Positions 6,282 to 7,350 of a stretch of DNA of 7,350 bases are shown in pieces. The first letter of the stretch is position 1. Every line of letters begins with the position of its first letter. The DNA is from Chloroflexota bacterium (lineage in GTDB: Bacteria; Chloroflexota; Dehalococcoidia; Plut-88900): assembly GCA_022572865.1 (NCBI GenBank), contig JACZVB010000061.1:1-7350 (forward strand). Reading direction: 5' to 3'. The position numbers and the translations under genes were made by a program. Below the pieces are notes generated by a model that had not been told where the DNA came from, searched no databases, and saw nothing but the letters and a program-made list of their open reading frames with translations.

Positions 6282-6629
6282 CTACGGGATCACGTTCAGC
6301 CACGAGATTATATCGGACAGCTTCTTGTAGGCCTCCAGCCTGCGGGAGTCGTTGCCAGACCTCTCCGCCTCCTCCACGATGGCAGCCATCTGGCGTACCA
6401 CTCTGGGCCCCATCTCCATGACCCCTTCGCTGCCGGAGGTTGCCCATTTTACCAGAATGTATCGGGCAATTACCCCCACAGGGATCCCCATGTTCCGGCT
6501 CATGGTCTCTATGGTGGGCATCGGGTCCACTCGGGTGTAGCTGGCGACGTCCCGTTTGAAGTTGGCATCGGGGTCATCTTCTTGTATCGGGCCGTCGTAT
6601 ATCTCCAGTCGAATGGTATCGGAAGACAT
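6282..6629 (-). CDS. Small DUF6027-like protein
   Basis: 115 residues, no signal peptide or membrane segment, so cytoplasmic. From memory it matches the small proteins annotated DUF6027: DDPDANFKRDVASYTRVDPMP (16-36), then MGIPVGVIARYILVKWATSG (47-66), and a helical C-terminus ending in LEAYKKLSDIISWLNVIP. The segment PTIETMSRNMGIPVGVIARYI (36-56) reads like a helix-turn-helix (a short helix, then GIPVGVIARYIL as a second helix), but no DNA-binding function is established. ATG 6629 is supported by a strong GAGGAG seven bases upstream. It precedes the MEMO gene by 32 nt on the same strand, so the two are probably one operon and may be functional partners. The family function is unknown. Confidence 0.8.
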   Translation of the reverse strand: MSSDTIRLEIYDGPIQEDDPDANFKRDVASYTRVDPMPTIETMSRNMGIPVGVIARYILVKWATSGSEGVMEMGPRVVRQMAAIVEEAERSGNDSRRLEAYKKLSDIISWLNVIP

Positions 6630-6636
6630 CGGCGTT

Positions 6637-6642
6637 CTCCTC
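6637..6642 (-). promoter_or_regulatory. Shine-Dalgarno of the DUF6027-like gene
   Basis: GAGGAG on the minus strand with a 7-nt spacer to ATG 6629. It is the strongest ribosome binding site in this operon and supports the chosen start. Confidence 0.75.
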
Positions 6643-6713
6643 GGCGCTAGCCGTCACCGTGTGCGGGCATTGCGGGAATGGGTCGGGTTTGTGTCATTCT
6701 ATCTCACTTTGAG

Positions 6714-6722
6714 TGCTATAAT
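6714..6722 (+). promoter_or_regulatory. Extended -10 promoter for the ROK gene
   Basis: TGCTATAAT contains a consensus TATAAT (6717-6722) preceded by the extended -10 TG. It lies 56 nt upstream of the ROK start codon, giving a leader of about 50 nt. No good -35 occurs at 17 nt (TCATTC at 6694-6699 is poor), which is typical of extended -10 promoters. The leader can form a weak stem GCCCC (6730-6734) with GGGGC (6752-6756). The element lies in the 149-nt divergent gap (6630-6778) shared with the DUF6027-like gene, for which I see no clear promoter. Confidence 0.6.
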
Positions 6723-6778
6723 GCCCCCCGCCCCAAGATCTGATTTTAGTCGGGGCCCCTGGTTTGCGGAGAAGACTT

Positions 6779-7350
6779 ATGGCCGACGAAAGCCACAACT
6801 TCATCCTGGGAATCGATATAGGAGGCACGTCCCTCCGTCTGGCCCTGGCGCAGTCGGCGGAGAGGGTGATCTCCAGGAGGAAGGTGGCCTCCCCCGCCGA
6901 CCAGGACCCTCAGGTGATGGTAGACACCATATCTCGAATCGTTGGGGAGCTGCTAGCCGAGGCCGGCGGCGGGCCCCTGGCCGCCGTTGGGGTATCGGCG
7001 CCGGGCCCCGTGGATTCAAAGTCTGGGACGTTGATGGACCCGCCCAACCTGCCCCGATTTCACACCGTTCCTCTCCGGGACCTTCTCAGTCGAGAGCTGT
7101 CCGCGCCCGTGGCCCTGGAGAACGATGCCAACGCTGCGGCGCTGGCGGAGCATCGCATGGGCTCAGGCCGGGGAGTCCAGGACATGGTGTACGTTACCAT
7201 CAGCACAGGGATCGGGGGGGGGCTGATTGCCGGGGGCCGGCTGATTAGCGGCGCTAGAGGAGGGGCGGGGGAGATAGGCCACATCACCATCGATGTGAAT
7301 GGCCCGCCTTGTGGCTGCGGCAAGAACGGCTGCTGGGAGGCGATGGCCTC
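6779..7350 (+). CDS. ROK-family sugar kinase (glucokinase-like), cut by the right edge
   Basis: 190 complete codons are visible of an expected 310-330. ROK kinases phosphorylate hexoses such as glucose or N-acetylated sugars with ATP in the cytoplasm. Visible motifs: phosphate-binding GIDIGGTSLRLAL (11-23), GVSAPGPVD (71-79), ENDANAAALAEH (114-125) with the presumed catalytic base D116, YVTISTGIGGGLI (138-150), and GEIGHITID (164-172) followed by the zinc site CGCGKNGCWE, with H168 and C178, C180, C185 as ligands. It has no N-terminal helix-turn-helix, so it is a kinase rather than a NagC/XylR-type repressor. Start ATG 6779 has GGAG at 6768-6771, spacer 7 nt. It is divergent from the DUF6027-MEMO operon. 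The sugar cannot be decided from this part; glucokinase is the default guess. Confidence 0.93.
   Translation, partial: MADESHNFILGIDIGGTSLRLALAQSAERVISRRKVASPADQDPQVMVDTISRIVGELLAEAGGGPLAAVGVSAPGPVDSKSGTLMDPPNLPRFHTVPLRDLLSRELSAPVALENDANAAALAEHRMGSGRGVQDMVYVTISTGIGGGLIAGGRLISGARGGAGEIGHITIDVNGPPCGCGKNGCWEAMA

Noticed and set aside
6250..6447. Upstream extension of the MEMO frame to 6447
   Set aside because: It overlaps the DUF6027-like gene by more than 160 bases, and its translation is Gly/Arg/Gln-rich without similarity to the family.
6556..7248. Plus-strand frame of 230 codons overlapping the ROK gene
   Set aside because: The ROK frame from 6779 carries every expected motif. The other frame gives Gly/Arg/Pro-rich sequence and crosses the divergent promoter region.

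Overview
The window looks like a piece of a GC-rich bacterial genome, most likely Chloroflexota. I infer this from lipoproteins with long Thr/Pro/Ser linkers after the lipobox, from the DipZ-like lipoprotein and MEMO/DUF6027 protein types, and from general codon style. No marker gene is present, so the phylum is an inference. Bases 1-240 are only about 48% G+C by hand count, while a sample inside the M1 gene is about 65%.

Layout. Bases 1 to about 670 hold a possible gene fragment on the minus strand running off the left edge, and the start of a plus-strand Thr/Pro-rich lipoprotein. Around 670-678 that lipoprotein stops making sense. The sequence changes abruptly, in another frame, into the C-terminal half of an M1-family aminopeptidase (to 2078) that lacks all of its active site. 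This is either a rearrangement or a chimeric assembly join. Bases 2079-2521 are non-coding and contain a compact cluster of hairpins and palindromes between converging genes.

Bases 2522-4785 (minus strand) are a tight two-gene operon for the outer face of the membrane: a DipZ-type thioredoxin lipoprotein (CVNC) followed 5 nt later by a second lipoprotein with a redoxin domain carrying an unusual C-x4-C motif. They probably act together in extracytoplasmic thiol/disulfide or metallo-cofactor chemistry. Bases 4975-6629 (minus strand) are a second two-gene unit: a small DUF6027-like protein, then a MEMO-family protein (AmmeMemoRadiSam protein B) with an extra N-terminal domain that looks PqqD/winged-helix-like. 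At 6779, divergent from DUF6027 and preceded by a good extended -10 promoter, a ROK-family sugar kinase begins and runs off the right edge.

No tRNA, rRNA, CRISPR array or recognisable transposase was found. The items most worth follow-up are the 670-678 junction, the palindrome cluster, the CX4C redoxin paired with the DipZ-like lipoprotein, and the PqqD-like/MEMO fusion next to DUF6027.
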